58,569 bases of DNA from Oscillospiraceae bacterium (lineage in GTDB: Bacteria > Bacillota > Clostridia > Oscillospirales > Acutalibacteraceae): NCBI GenBank assembly GCA_009779495.1, contig WRED01000005.1:1-58569 (forward strand), given 5' to 3'. Below are positions 7,312 through 16,060 of this stretch, piece by piece. Numbering within the stretch: the stretch's first letter is position 1; every line of letters starts with the position of its first letter. The notes below the pieces were generated by a model. That model was not told the origin of the DNA. It made no database searches and saw only the letters and a list, made by a program, of their open reading frames with translations. Position numbers and translations under genes: made by a program.

Positions 7312-8592
7312 ATGAAAAAAGTGAAACTCAGGTACCTCCTCTGCGTGTTACTCACAGCTGTTATGGTGATGTCTATCCTGCCTTTTGCGGCAGCCGCCCG
7401 GTCCGACGATCCGAACGAGTGGGAAAAGACTCAGCCATACAAAACGTCCGTCGCCAAATACCTCGCCATGCCCGGGCAGTACCTTGTGAAAAGTATTGCT
7501 CCCCTGCTGATCGGAGATTCATTGAAAGGGATCGCCGACAGCCTGTACACCAACGACATCGTGAATATGATCATGCTTGCGCAGCGCGCGATCGAATTTG
7601 ACATTTCCCAGGGAAACAGCACGTCTCACCAGTTCCTGCGCCCGCTTGGCGTTGTTTCTTCAATCGAAGCGTTCCCTGACTCGAAGGAGAAATACGAAAG
7701 CGTCGCCGCCGCGCTGAAAACCGTTCAAATCGGCGGCACAACGGGCGCTACATCCGCAAACACCGCGCTTGAATGGGCCGGCGTAGACGAGCTGATTGCA
7801 AACGGCGAGCTTGACTGGGGGGTGACCGACCGCGAGTCCTTTATTGAGGCTGCCGGTATTGCCCTGCGCCCTCTGCTCCGCCTGCTTACCCACCGCACAC
7901 TTAACTTCCGCGGTGAGGACGGTGTTTACGCAACTGCCATTATCCCCGGTCTGGAGGCCCTTGGCTGCAAAAACATCCTTTCCCTTGAGGATTTTGAGAC
8001 TGCGTACCAAGCGGCAATCAGAGTCGTGGGAAATCCCATCAACCAAATGATGTCCGATTTATACGCTATCAACGCAAAAATGAAAGCCGACTTCGCTCTT
8101 GCGGCCATCCTCAATCCGATCCTCGACCTGCTTGAGGAGCTTGAAGCCGACGCCTTGGGAACAATCGTCCGCATCCTGCCAAACGCCGCTTATCACCGCG
8201 ACGACCTCACGGCGTTTATCAACGCGGCTGTTGAAAACAACGGCGAGCTTACGATGATTTTCGAGGGTCTGGGCGGCGCGTTCGGCATTGATTTGAGCGG
8301 ATCAATTGAGGATGTTGTTGCCAACGCCCTTGCCGGTCTGGGGCTGAAGCTCCCCCCGATTCCCTGGAAAGAGCTTGCGGGCGCGGGCGATCTGGACAAG
8401 GATACAAACACTGTTATCGCCGACGAATGTATTGTCTACGCTGTGTTAACTGATTTTCTTTCCGACACCGTCAACGGCGACCCGAAAGGCGTGCGGAATA
8501 TGATTGCCGACGCTATGGGTGTCCCAAAATTCCTCGCGTTTATTGTTTACTTCTTCATTAAAATCTTACTTTTCTTTGCGAAACCTTTCTAG
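7312..8592 (+). CDS. secreted helical protein of unknown function
   Basis: A 426-aa protein that I do not recognise. The signal peptide is clear (KKVKLRY, hydrophobic core, cleavage near AAAARS, ~residue 31). The mature part is almost entirely alpha-helical with few cysteines, for example LAMPGQYLVKSIAPLLIGDS and ILNPILDLLEELEADAL, and shows no enzyme motif. The last 20 residues (FLAFIVYFFIKILLFFAKPF) form a hydrophobic helix that could anchor it in the membrane. ATG 7312 is preferred over the upstream in-frame GTG because AAAGAAAGGG precedes it. It is monocistronic, between its own promoter and a strong terminator. Confidence 0.65.
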   Translation: MKKVKLRYLLCVLLTAVMVMSILPFAAAARSDDPNEWEKTQPYKTSVAKYLAMPGQYLVKSIAPLLIGDSLKGIADSLYTNDIVNMIMLAQRAIEFDISQGNSTSHQFLRPLGVVSSIEAFPDSKEKYESVAAALKTVQIGGTTGATSANTALEWAGVDELIANGELDWGVTDRESFIEAAGIALRPLLRLLTHRTLNFRGEDGVYATAIIPGLEALGCKNILSLEDFETAYQAAIRVVGNPINQMMSDLYAINAKMKADFALAAILNPILDLLEELEADALGTIVRILPNAAYHRDDLTAFINAAVENNGELTMIFEGLGGAFGIDLSGSIEDVVANALAGLGLKLPPIPWKELAGAGDLDKDTNTVIADECIVYAVLTDFLSDTVNGDPKGVRNMIADAMGVPKFLAFIVYFFIKILLFFAKPF

Positions 8593-8608
8593 TCTAACAA
8601 ACAATATG

Positions 8609-8646
8609 AACCGCGCCGGGACGAGAGGTGTTCCGGCGCGGTTTTT
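8609..8646 (+). terminator. Rho-independent terminator after 7312 gene
   Basis: An 11-bp stem, AACCGCGCCGG (8609-8619) / CCGGCGCGGTT (8633-8643), with TTTTT. The loop resembles the loop of the 7080 terminator. Confidence 0.88.
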
Positions 8647-8668
8647 GTCGTTATTTGGAATCTTCTTG

Positions 8669-8998
8669 CTAAAATAGCAATCCATTCGCTCTCAAATAGG
8701 CTCCCCACACCGAATTAACAACAGCAATCACCAAACTTATGATACACATAACGAGCGCTGCCGTCATTTTGTGCGCGGCGCGGTTTTTAATCGCCATCAC
8801 AAGGCCGACTATCGAGCAAGGGTATGTAACGGCAGGCAAAAGAATCGAACAAATAAGTCCAATGACTGACAATATTAATGACGCTATATGAATATTTTTA
8901 GGAGACTCCTCCTGTGTCATCAAAACGCCGCAATCGGGGCAGGCCTGCGCTTGATCCGATAGCTCCTTGCCGCATTCGGGGCAGTTAACAAATTCCAT
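8669..8998 (-). CDS. zinc-ribbon membrane protein
   Basis: A 109-aa protein. An N-terminal zinc ribbon is formed by Cys6-x2-Cys9 and Cys20-x2-Cys23 (CPECGKELSDQAQACPDCG). Two to three transmembrane segments follow (IASLILSVIGLICSILLPAV, YPCSIVGLVMAI, AALVMCIISLVIAVV). It resembles DUF4190-type small membrane proteins with a zinc-ribbon head, whose roles are mostly unknown. It lies 52 bp downstream of folC on the same strand and may share its transcript. The ribosome binding site (GGAT) is weak. Confidence 0.7.
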   Translation of the reverse strand: MEFVNCPECGKELSDQAQACPDCGVLMTQEESPKNIHIASLILSVIGLICSILLPAVTYPCSIVGLVMAIKNRAAHKMTAALVMCIISLVIAVVNSVWGAYLRANGLLF

Positions 8999-9050
8999 TT
9001 TTTATCCATTATTGTTAAGTTTTTACGTATTTAGTATATTCCATGTGCAT

Positions 9051-10352
9051 TCAAAGGTTAACATATTTCGCGCATGATTTCAACAACGGCAAGCATTCGC
9101 CCGCCAAATAAAACGACCCGCAAACGATAACCGCGCCGTCCTCCCCCGCCGCGTCCCGCGCCAGCCTGAGCGCGTGTTCGGCGCTGCCGACGGCCTGTAC
9201 GTCGGAACAAAACTCCGACGCAACCCGCGCCAGCTCACGCGCAGGGAGCGCTCGCGCCATGTCCGGCGCGGCTGCGATGAGCTTATCAAAAAGCGGCGCG
9301 GTGATTTCCAGATACCGCCTATAATCCTTGTCGGCCATCATGCCGCACACCGCGGCGATACGCCGCCCGCTCAAGTGACGTTTGATCACATTTTTCAACG
9401 CGAACGCGCAGCCCTCATTGTGCCCGCCGTCGATGATCACGAGCGGATTTTCAGAGACGACCTCCATCCGCGCGGGCATTTTCGCCGACGCGACTCCGCG
9501 CGCTATCGCTTCGTCCGATACCGTGAAGCCGTTTCGCGCGTCATCGGCTACAGCCCGCGCCGCCATGACCGCCGTCGCCGCGTTGAGAACCATGTGCCTG
9601 CCCATGAACGGAATTTCCATCGGTATCCCGCCGACGACCGCCCGGGTTTTGCCTATGTCCTCCGCTATGATTTCGGCGTAGTCCGCACCGGGAATCAACA
9701 GCCGGTTATTTTTGTCCGCGGCGGTTTTTTTGATCACCTCAAGCGCACCGGGCTGCTGTCCGGGATATGAGACGGTGATCCCGCCGGGCTTGATGATGCC
9801 GCATTTCTCCGCCGCGATTTCGGCTATCGTGCCGCCCAGCACGTTCATGTGGTCGAGAGAAATTGAGGTTATCACGCTTGCCAGGGGCGTTTTGATGACG
9901 TTGGTGGAATCAAGCCGCCCGCCGAGTCCCGTTTCCAGCACGACAATATCACAGGTCGTTTCCTTAAAATAGAGGAACGCGGCCGCCGTGATGAACTCGA
10001 ACTCCGTGGGCGATTCACTCATGCTTTCGGCAACGGGCTTCAGGCGCGTCACGGCGTCCGCAAGCATGTCTCGCGGGATCATTTCGTTATTCACCTGAAT
10101 GCGCTCACAAAAATCGACCACATACGGCGAAATAAACAGGCCCGTTTTGCAGCCTGCCTGCCTGAAAACACGGGACAGCATCGTCGCGGTCGAGCCCTTG
10201 CCGTTCGTGCCCGCGATGTGGATGAACTTCAGGGCGTCCTGCGGATCGCCGAAAGCCCGGCACAGCGCGGATATGCGCTCAAGGCCGGGCTTTATGCCGA
10301 ATTTTTCGAGGGAGTGCACGTACTGAATGGCTGAAGCGTAGTTCAAAATCAT
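9051..10352 (-). CDS. folC: bifunctional folylpolyglutamate synthase / dihydrofolate synthase
   Basis: A 433-aa Mur-ligase-family enzyme that adds glutamate to dihydropteroate and to folates using ATP. The ATP loop is GTNGKGST (48-55); the family motif SPYVVDFCERIQVN and VLETGLGGRLDSTN follow, and IIDGGHNEG lies in the C-terminal domain. The length is normal. ATG 10352 immediately follows an in-frame GTG; the start lies 4 nt after the stop codon of the upstream GH5 gene, suggesting translational coupling rather than an independent ribosome binding site. The pairing of a folate gene with a glycosidase is unusual. Confidence 0.92.
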   Translation of the reverse strand: MILNYASAIQYVHSLEKFGIKPGLERISALCRAFGDPQDALKFIHIAGTNGKGSTATMLSRVFRQAGCKTGLFISPYVVDFCERIQVNNEMIPRDMLADAVTRLKPVAESMSESPTEFEFITAAAFLYFKETTCDIVVLETGLGGRLDSTNVIKTPLASVITSISLDHMNVLGGTIAEIAAEKCGIIKPGGITVSYPGQQPGALEVIKKTAADKNNRLLIPGADYAEIIAEDIGKTRAVVGGIPMEIPFMGRHMVLNAATAVMAARAVADDARNGFTVSDEAIARGVASAKMPARMEVVSENPLVIIDGGHNEGCAFALKNVIKRHLSGRRIAAVCGMMADKDYRRYLEITAPLFDKLIAAAPDMARALPARELARVASEFCSDVQAVGSAEHALRLARDAAGEDGAVIVCGSFYLAGECLPLLKSCAKYVNL

Positions 10353-10358
10353 CACTCA

Positions 10359-11831
10359 CTATAGCCGAATCACAATTTTATGCTTACCCGGTTGTGTCTT
10401 AATTTTGATGAAATCCGCGCCGTTTTCTTCCGTCAGCAAAACCTCGCCGCCGCATTCAACAGCCGCCGGAGCGCCCGGAACATAAACGACCGTCTCCGCT
10501 TCCACTGGTTCATTCTGCGTGTATTCCAGCGTGAAAACGCGGTTCTCCCTGTCAAGCGCGTAGCCGCCGATCTCGCCTGTGACGGCCACGGGATACGGGC
10601 GGTTCAACTCACCCAGCAGCGCATCGTCCGTAAACGGCGTAAAGGCCCAGTACGTCTGGCTCCACTGGTATGAATCAAACAAATCCAGTAAAAAGCGGAC
10701 ATGCGGGAACCAGCCCGTGCCCTCTCCCCCGCCGCCCCATTCACCGGCGATAACAGGCACGTTCAGACGTTTCTGTGTTTCCCGCGCGGGGTCAAAGAAA
10801 GCTTTTATGCGAGAGTTATTGGCAAATTTGTAAGCCGGGGTATCCACCGTAAAATCGTATCCGTGCGGCGAATAGCACTGGAGCTTTTCGCGTTTGCCGT
10901 TCACCTCGATGGGATCGACGCTGAGAGGGATGCCCAGGTTGCTGTAATAGCAATGCTCGAATATGGCGATGCCGTTATCGGTTTCCTCTCGCACGGCGTT
11001 TGCCACGCGGCGCAGAAACGGGGAATACCGTTCCCGGTCAAATTCACCGATGAGCTTATCCGCCGCTTTCGTGATGTCCCCGATCACGCCGCCGTGAAGA
11101 TGGTCGAGCAACTGGTCGCGCCTGTCCTTATGTATCAAGTCGCCCAGCATCCCGAAAGCGCTGATTTTCGGGTTGAACAAAATGTTTTTCGTAAGACTCA
11201 TGATCAGCTTGCGGAATACCTTGCCGCCTGATTTTCCTGGGAAAGGCTCGTTAAGAAAGTCGTATCCGAGCAGCGCGGGGCAGTCTTTATAACGCGCGGC
11301 AAGCATTTTCCAGACGTCGGCAAAGCGATCCTGCACGCCCCTGCACGCGATATCCTTGTTGTCCCAAAAATTGTCGAACGCACGGTGAACGGCCTTGCCC
11401 CAGAAATAACCCTCGGCCCAGACGAATTTCGCGGGCTTCGGTTCATATGGCTCACTGAGATACGCCCACTTCGGCGCGCCGTCGCCTAATCCTTTGCCGA
11501 AGCTGCCGTAGAGATCCTGGTGCATGTCGAGGTAAATGTACACGTCCCATTTTTCGGCGCGGCGGAAAATTTCGTCAACCGACTTCAAAAAGGTTTCGTT
11601 GTACACGCCCATTTCAGGCTCAAGCTCCTCCCAGCAGACGCCGAGGCGGATCAGATTGAACCCGGCTGAAACGTACCGCTGAAAGAACTCATCGTCAAGG
11701 TCATACGGAAACACGGTGTGCGACGCGACGTCGCTGTTATGATTTTTCGAGCAGATGTTCGCGCCGTTGAAGATTCGGGCGCGTCCGTGTTCGTCCACGA
11801 AAGACATACCTTGGGTATAGATTTTGTTCAT
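10359..11831 (-). CDS. glycoside hydrolase family 5, endoglycoceramidase-like
   Basis: A 490-aa TIM-barrel glycosidase. The acid/base Glu195 is in DFLNEPFPG and the nucleophile Glu364 in IAGEWGGGGEG; DMHQDLYG (102-109) is also typical of the endoglycoceramidase-like branch of GH5. After the barrel, residues ~400-490 form a beta domain. There is no signal peptide, so the enzyme would act in the cytoplasm on a small imported glycoside, unlike secreted endoglycoceramidases. The start has a strong AGGAGG. It leads a minus-strand unit with folC and a zinc-ribbon gene and has its own promoter back-to-back with that of the phosphatase. Substrate unknown. Confidence 0.82.
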   Translation of the reverse strand: MNKIYTQGMSFVDEHGRARIFNGANICSKNHNSDVASHTVFPYDLDDEFFQRYVSAGFNLIRLGVCWEELEPEMGVYNETFLKSVDEIFRRAEKWDVYIYLDMHQDLYGSFGKGLGDGAPKWAYLSEPYEPKPAKFVWAEGYFWGKAVHRAFDNFWDNKDIACRGVQDRFADVWKMLAARYKDCPALLGYDFLNEPFPGKSGGKVFRKLIMSLTKNILFNPKISAFGMLGDLIHKDRRDQLLDHLHGGVIGDITKAADKLIGEFDRERYSPFLRRVANAVREETDNGIAIFEHCYYSNLGIPLSVDPIEVNGKREKLQCYSPHGYDFTVDTPAYKFANNSRIKAFFDPARETQKRLNVPVIAGEWGGGGEGTGWFPHVRFLLDLFDSYQWSQTYWAFTPFTDDALLGELNRPYPVAVTGEIGGYALDRENRVFTLEYTQNEPVEAETVVYVPGAPAAVECGGEVLLTEENGADFIKIKTQPGKHKIVIRL

Positions 11832-11872
11832 GCGTTATTCCTCCTGTTTTTTTAAGGTTGATTTATATATTA

Positions 11873-11902
11873 ATTATACAACGGATTAGCATACAAAGTC
11901 AA
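11873..11902 (-). promoter_or_regulatory. promoter of GH5-folC unit
   Basis: Read leftwards: TTGACT (11902-11897), 18-base spacer, TATAAT (11878-11873), divergent to the phosphatase promoter 10 bp away. Confidence 0.7.
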
Positions 11903-11911
11903 TAAAATCTA

Positions 11912-11940
11912 TTGCGAAGCTCCTATATATATGGTATAAT
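11912..11940 (+). promoter_or_regulatory. promoter of secreted phosphatase 11973
   Basis: TTGCGA (11912-11917), 17-base spacer, TATAAT (11935-11940), 32 bp before the ATG. Confidence 0.65.
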
Positions 11941-11972
11941 TTACAACACAAAGACATAGGGGGCTTGTTAAA

Positions 11973-13421
11973 ATGAAAAAAGCAGTCATCAAATCGCTGG
12001 TAATCGTACTTATATTTACGCTGCTCGGCGGCGGCGGGATTGTTTCCGCGCTTGCGGCGGAGTTCAGCTTTCCGCCGCCTGAGGTGACGGATGAGCAGTG
12101 GGACGCTGTATGGAATGAGATCGACGAGACGAACTCCGCCGTCGCTCTCACGCCGGGCAGCAATGAGTCCGAGCGGAATTTCGCGTGGCAAAGCGGCGCG
12201 GAGGCGCAGGATCCCGCCGTCATGCTGAGTCTCACCAATGACATGAGCGAGCCGGTCACGTTCACGGGCACAAGCATCCTGAATAAGCTTACGGGAATGC
12301 TCACAAACTATGTGACGGTAAAAGGCCTTGAGCCGGATACGGTTTACTACTATCAGTGCTCCACCACACTGGACGAAAGCGGCGTTTACAGCTTCAAAAC
12401 CGGCGCGGAGGGTGCGCTCAAGGTGATCGTAGTGGCGGATATCCATATTGAGAGCAGCGAGGACGGCGCAATCACCGAAAAAACCAGCGGCATGGTCTGG
12501 AACAAATTCCTTGAGAAGGTCGTCGCGCGTGAGCCGGACGTAAATTTCATCATGGCGGCGGGCGACAATGCGAACGTGGGCGCGGCACGGGAGTATCTCG
12601 GCCTGTTTGCCCCGCCCGTGCTCAAAAGTATCCCGCTTGCGACGTGCATCGGCAACCACGACAAAAAGGACTATCACTACAGGTATTACATGAACAACCC
12701 CAACGCCTACAAATCGCTCTTGGGCGGTATGCTGGGCGACGACTATTGGTATCGCTACGGCGACGCGCTTTTCCTCGTTTATGACAGCACGAACGGCAGC
12801 GCCTATGATCATTTCAACTTCACCAAAAAGGCCTGCGATGCGAACCCGGACGCGAAATGGCGCATCGCGATGTTCCACCATGACCTCCACGCGACCATCG
12901 CGTCTATCTCGAAAAACTTTGAGGACAGGGCGCAGCAGCTGATCCTGGACCCCATCATCTCCCATTTTGATGTGGACGCCGTCATCGTCGGGCACAATCA
13001 CCGCTATATCAGAACCAATGTACTGAAAGGCGGCAGGGTAGTCCAAAGCACATTCGGGAAAAGCGAGATCACCGATCCCAAGGGCGCGATTTACTTCGGC
13101 AACACCTCGATCAATCACGTTAACACATCCTCTTTCCCGGGGGTTGTGCTTGATCTTGAGAACGCGTTTTTCCTCGGCGAGGGCGTGATGACCTATCAGG
13201 TGCTGACGTTCAGCGAGGGCCGGATGAACATGAAGCTGTACAGGCTGGACGACGGCACGGTGGCGGACGAGTTCACGATCAAAAAATCGGCGGGCAACAT
13301 GCCGCAGACCGGGAAAGGCAAGCCGCTGGGGTATAATATTGTTACCGTGCTGACGTTTATTTACGCGCTTGTGGCGAAGATCGTGGAGATGAATAATTTC
13401 AATCAATTGCTAAACAAATAA
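11973..13421 (+). CDS. secreted purple-acid-phosphatase-like metallophosphoesterase
   Basis: A 482-aa exported enzyme. The signal peptide has its hydrophobic core at 9-28, with cleavage near ALAAEF. A fibronectin-like N-terminal domain (~60-145, TVKGLEPDTVYYYQCS) precedes the calcineurin-type catalytic domain, where the metal ligands are seen as VADIHIE (155-160), GDN (197-199), GNHD (227-230), a FHHD motif and GHNH. The C-terminus has a hydrophobic stretch after MPQTGKGKP. It probably releases phosphate from extracellular phosphoesters. It is monocistronic. A paralogue of similar architecture lies at 36468-37763. Confidence 0.85.
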   Translation: MKKAVIKSLVIVLIFTLLGGGGIVSALAAEFSFPPPEVTDEQWDAVWNEIDETNSAVALTPGSNESERNFAWQSGAEAQDPAVMLSLTNDMSEPVTFTGTSILNKLTGMLTNYVTVKGLEPDTVYYYQCSTTLDESGVYSFKTGAEGALKVIVVADIHIESSEDGAITEKTSGMVWNKFLEKVVAREPDVNFIMAAGDNANVGAAREYLGLFAPPVLKSIPLATCIGNHDKKDYHYRYYMNNPNAYKSLLGGMLGDDYWYRYGDALFLVYDSTNGSAYDHFNFTKKACDANPDAKWRIAMFHHDLHATIASISKNFEDRAQQLILDPIISHFDVDAVIVGHNHRYIRTNVLKGGRVVQSTFGKSEITDPKGAIYFGNTSINHVNTSSFPGVVLDLENAFFLGEGVMTYQVLTFSEGRMNMKLYRLDDGTVADEFTIKKSAGNMPQTGKGKPLGYNIVTVLTFIYALVAKIVEMNNFNQLLNK

Positions 13422-13432
13422 ACAATGTGTTG

Positions 13433-13469
13433 AGAACCTGTTTAGGGGACGGCGTAGAAGCCGTCCCCT
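13433..13469. repeat. palindromic element downstream of phosphatase, possible terminator
   Basis: AGAACCTGTTTAG (13433-13445), also present as the end of the inverted repeat at 25824-25891, runs into a 10-bp hairpin AGGGGACGGC/GCCGTCCCCT (13444-13453/13460-13469). It lies between convergent genes but lacks a U-run. Confidence 0.6.
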
Positions 13470-13505
13470 ATAATTTCACATAAGCGCCCTGAGTAACCCC
13501 CTTAT

Positions 13506-13526
13506 CCCTAATTCCTGGCCCCTAAT
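13506..13526. repeat. heptanucleotide array (3 units) at the manA 3' end
   Basis: CCCTAAT, TCCTGGC, CCCTAAT in register. The next three bases, overlapping the last unit by one, are the complement of the manA stop codon. Confidence 0.75.
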
Positions 13527-14602
13527 CACTCACCTAACGGCGGTAGACACTCCAATAGCGTCAGTTCTCCCGTAACCGTGAAATCCTCCGCCATGGCCGG
13601 CACAAACAGACAGTCGCCGCTCTTGGCACTCGTCCCCGCGACGCTGCCGCTGCCCGCGACGACCGCGAGCGCATACGGCTTCCCGGTGTTTCTGCGTTCA
13701 TACGCGCCGCTGACCTCAAGGCGGTTCAGCGCGAAGCATGCGGTTCTGCCGTAGCCGATGATCTCCGTCAGCGCATAACCGTCCCCGCTCTCAAGGTGCT
13801 TCGGCTCAAGCTTGAATTTGTCTAAAAGCTCCTGCCGCGTGTGCTTTTCATAGTGGAAGCAGTCAAACATTTTATCGAAGCCGAGTCCCATATGGCACAT
13901 AAAATCGGGCAGCTTTTCGCCGCGCATGTCGCATTTTTCGAGGCTGATGGTGTAGTCGGTCGGCTCCTGCACCTCAAGCAAAAAGCATCCCGGCCCGATG
14001 GCGTGGGGCGTGCCGCCCTCGATGATGAATACGTCGCCCGCCTTGACGGGAAGCTTGTGCATCGCGGCGGCCATTCCGGCGATATCCTGCGCGTCAAACA
14101 GCTCGCGGAGCCGCTCCTTCGTCATATCCTCCTTAAAACCGAACAGGATGTACGGCTCCTCGCCGTTTATGGCGCGGCCGTTCAGGATGTACCATGATTC
14201 GGTCTTGCCGTAGTCGGAGCTGAACAGCGTTTTGGCCGCCTGTTTATCGGGGTGCACCTGGATGGGCAGACGCTCGGCCGAGTCAAGGAACTTCGTGAGC
14301 ACGCCGAAATTCACGCCGAATTTTTCGATGTGACCGACGCCCAAAAAACCCTCGGGATCGGCGTCGATCAAATCCTTGAGGTACGCGGAGGAGCCGTCCG
14401 GCAGCTCGACGCGGCTCAGACCCTCGCGCTCGGGCGTGTCCTCGCGGGGCGGGTTGTTCGCGGGCACGACGGACGCGAGCCAGTCCTCGGGAAAGCAGCC
14501 GTCGCCTCCGTCCTTGCCGCGCAGTTCATCGAGGAGCAGACCGCCCAGGTAGATGCGCCAGACCCTGTTTTCGAGCATTTTCAGTGGTTGTTTGTGTGAC
14601 AT
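13526..14602 (-). CDS. manA: mannose-6-phosphate isomerase, class I
   Basis: A 358-aa zinc isomerase interconverting mannose 6-phosphate and fructose 6-phosphate. Family motifs are the metal-binding QVHPDKQAAK (residues ~116-125) and the active-site segment FIIEGGTPHAIGPG. A cupin-like C-terminal region follows (AVVAGSGSVAG, GDCLFVPA). Length is normal for the short Firmicutes type. The ribosome binding site AAAGGA is about 12 nt upstream of the ATG. The stop codon touches a heptanucleotide array. It works with the phosphohexomutase at 27618 in mannose/glucose interconversion. Confidence 0.92.
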   Translation of the reverse strand: MSHKQPLKMLENRVWRIYLGGLLLDELRGKDGGDGCFPEDWLASVVPANNPPREDTPEREGLSRVELPDGSSAYLKDLIDADPEGFLGVGHIEKFGVNFGVLTKFLDSAERLPIQVHPDKQAAKTLFSSDYGKTESWYILNGRAINGEEPYILFGFKEDMTKERLRELFDAQDIAGMAAAMHKLPVKAGDVFIIEGGTPHAIGPGCFLLEVQEPTDYTISLEKCDMRGEKLPDFMCHMGLGFDKMFDCFHYEKHTRQELLDKFKLEPKHLESGDGYALTEIIGYGRTACFALNRLEVSGAYERRNTGKPYALAVVAGSGSVAGTSAKSGDCLFVPAMAEDFTVTGELTLLECLPPLGE

Positions 14603-14674
14603 GAGAAATATGTTCCTTTCTATTAAAATACAATATTATCTTGAAATTAAGCTCTTTTGTTGACTTTGAATTTT

Positions 14675-14783
14675 CCAACCCTTTCGGCACTGCGTGCCAC
14701 TTTCCCTTGTAGGGGAGGCTAAGCGATCGATAACCACTGCCTCTCCTGCAAGGGGAGGTGGCGCGGAGCGCCGGAGGGGTTGG
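14675..14783. repeat. palindromic repeat type A, full copy 1
   Basis: About 109 bp, in the 295-bp gap between manA and the lyase. The outer arms CCAACCCTTTCGGC / GCCGGAGGGGTTGG enclose the inner pair TTTCCCTTGTAGGGGAGG / CCTCTCCTGCAAGGGGAG. Other copies are at 36307, 37830, 43233 (half) and 47900 (half). It encodes nothing and looks like a miniature mobile or REP-type element. Confidence 0.85.
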
Positions 14784-14897
14784 ACTCCTGATGCGGTTAC
14801 TTAAATAAAATAAATCTTGCATTTACTCACCGATTATACTATAATAATAGCAGACTTTTTAATAATAACAGACTTTTTGTATAGGGAGAATTTATCT

Positions 14898-15797
14898 ATG
14901 ATCACTCAGAATCCGCAAAGCTTTTCCGGCGTTTACGCGCTGATGCTGACCCCGTTCAACGACGACAAAACCGTTGACTATCAGGCCTATGAGGCCTACG
15001 CCGAATGGCAGGCCGCGAACCGTCCCGACCACATCTTCGCCGTGTGCGGCACATCGGAGATGGCCGTGCTGACCCTGCCGGAGCGGGAAAAGCTCGCGTC
15101 ACTGACGGTCAGCCGCGCGGGCGGCATTCCCGTGTTCGCTACGGGCAACTTAGAGCCGTCATGGTTCGCGCAGGTTGAAGAGGTCAAGCGCATGTCGGCG
15201 ACGGGCGTAAGCGGCCTTGTCTTTGTCACAAAAGGCATGGGCGACGATCCCGAGCGCCAATTCGCATACCTTTGCGAGCTGGCGGAACACACCGAGCTGC
15301 CGATCGTGCTGTATGAATGCCCCACTTTCCGGCCGCATAAAATGGAGGCGTCAGTCTACGGCAGGCTTGTGCAAACAGGCCGCTTCTTCGGCATCAAGGA
15401 CACCACCTGTACCCTGCCGGCGATCAAGGAAAAGATCGACGTCCAGGGCGATTCAAGCGTTTTGCAGGCCAACATTCCGCTGCTGTTTGAGTCGTATAAG
15501 CTCGGCGCGCGCGGCGTTATGGCGACGACGACGTGCTGCGGCGCGAGGCTGTTCCAAAAGATGTGGGATGAGTTTTCACGGGGCGATTTGGCCGCCGCCG
15601 AAAAGACGTTCCGGCTCGTGGTTTTGCTGGACACCGCTATTGACAACGGGTTCACGAGTTCGGCCAAGTATCTGCTTGACCTTTTGGGCGTAAAAATGAA
15701 CTGGATCAAGCGCGACGGCTCGGTCAATTTGAGTATTTCACGGATGCAGGCGCTTAAGGTTTACAGCGAGTGGGCTGTGGCGAACAACGCGATTTAG
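14898..15797 (+). CDS. dihydrodipicolinate synthase / N-acetylneuraminate lyase family aldolase
   Basis: A 299-aa class I aldolase. The Schiff-base lysine is in FFGIKDTT (Lys167) and the catalytic tyrosine in VLYECPTF (Tyr139); the substrate loop is CGTSEMAVL (50-58), a variant of GTTGE. Such enzymes cleave or make pyruvate adducts; DapA, NanA and sugar-acid aldolases cannot be separated by eye, and the altered loop argues against a housekeeping DapA. ATG 14898 is preceded by GGGAGA; an upstream in-frame ATG extension would cover the promoter-like AT-rich region. No partner genes adjoin it, so its pathway is open. Confidence 0.8.
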   Translation: MITQNPQSFSGVYALMLTPFNDDKTVDYQAYEAYAEWQAANRPDHIFAVCGTSEMAVLTLPEREKLASLTVSRAGGIPVFATGNLEPSWFAQVEEVKRMSATGVSGLVFVTKGMGDDPERQFAYLCELAEHTELPIVLYECPTFRPHKMEASVYGRLVQTGRFFGIKDTTCTLPAIKEKIDVQGDSSVLQANIPLLFESYKLGARGVMATTTCCGARLFQKMWDEFSRGDLAAAEKTFRLVVLLDTAIDNGFTSSAKYLLDLLGVKMNWIKRDGSVNLSISRMQALKVYSEWAVANNAI

Positions 15798-15815
15798 TTC
15801 AGTTTAAGTTGACTG

Positions 15816-16060
15816 TATGAGCGTAAATATGATAGATATAGCGTGAAAATACGCGTCATTGCGAGCGCGTAGAAAGCTTGGGCAACAGCAATGTTCGGGC
15901 GCGAAGCAATCCAGTCGGCAAATGGTTCAGTGCTCAGAAATCAATGGTGGTCAGGCAGCGCAATATAAGTTGCGTTACTGGATTGCTTCGCGCGCCGACC
16001 CCGTTATAAAAAGAACGTTTCTCCGCGCTCGCAATGACGCCTGACTTCTACCTGTTTTCT
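15816..16060. repeat. dispersed repeat type B, copy 1 (about 245 bp)
   Basis: It fills the gap between the lyase and pyridoxamine kinase. Terminal arms GCGTCATTGCGAGCGC (15853-15868) and GCGCTCGCAATGACGC (16025-16040), and inner arms GAAGCAATCCAGT / ACTGGATTGCTTCGCGC. Homology with the inverted copy at 27334-27569 extends about 35 bp beyond the arms at one end and 20 bp at the other. No coding capacity. The kinase stop codon lies on its right edge. Confidence 0.85.

Noticed and set aside
13309-13400. Sortase-type anchor MPQTG before a hydrophobic C-terminal stretch in the 11973 phosphatase
   Set aside because: The tail after the helix is not strongly basic, no sortase gene is in the window, and similar secreted proteins here lack the motif; probably chance.
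11886-13406. Long open frame (506 codons) on the minus strand opposite the phosphatase
   Set aside because: It lacks a ribosome binding site and recognisable domains, while the plus-strand gene has a signal peptide, promoter and all metal-binding motifs. GC-rich codon use creates such antisense frames throughout the window.
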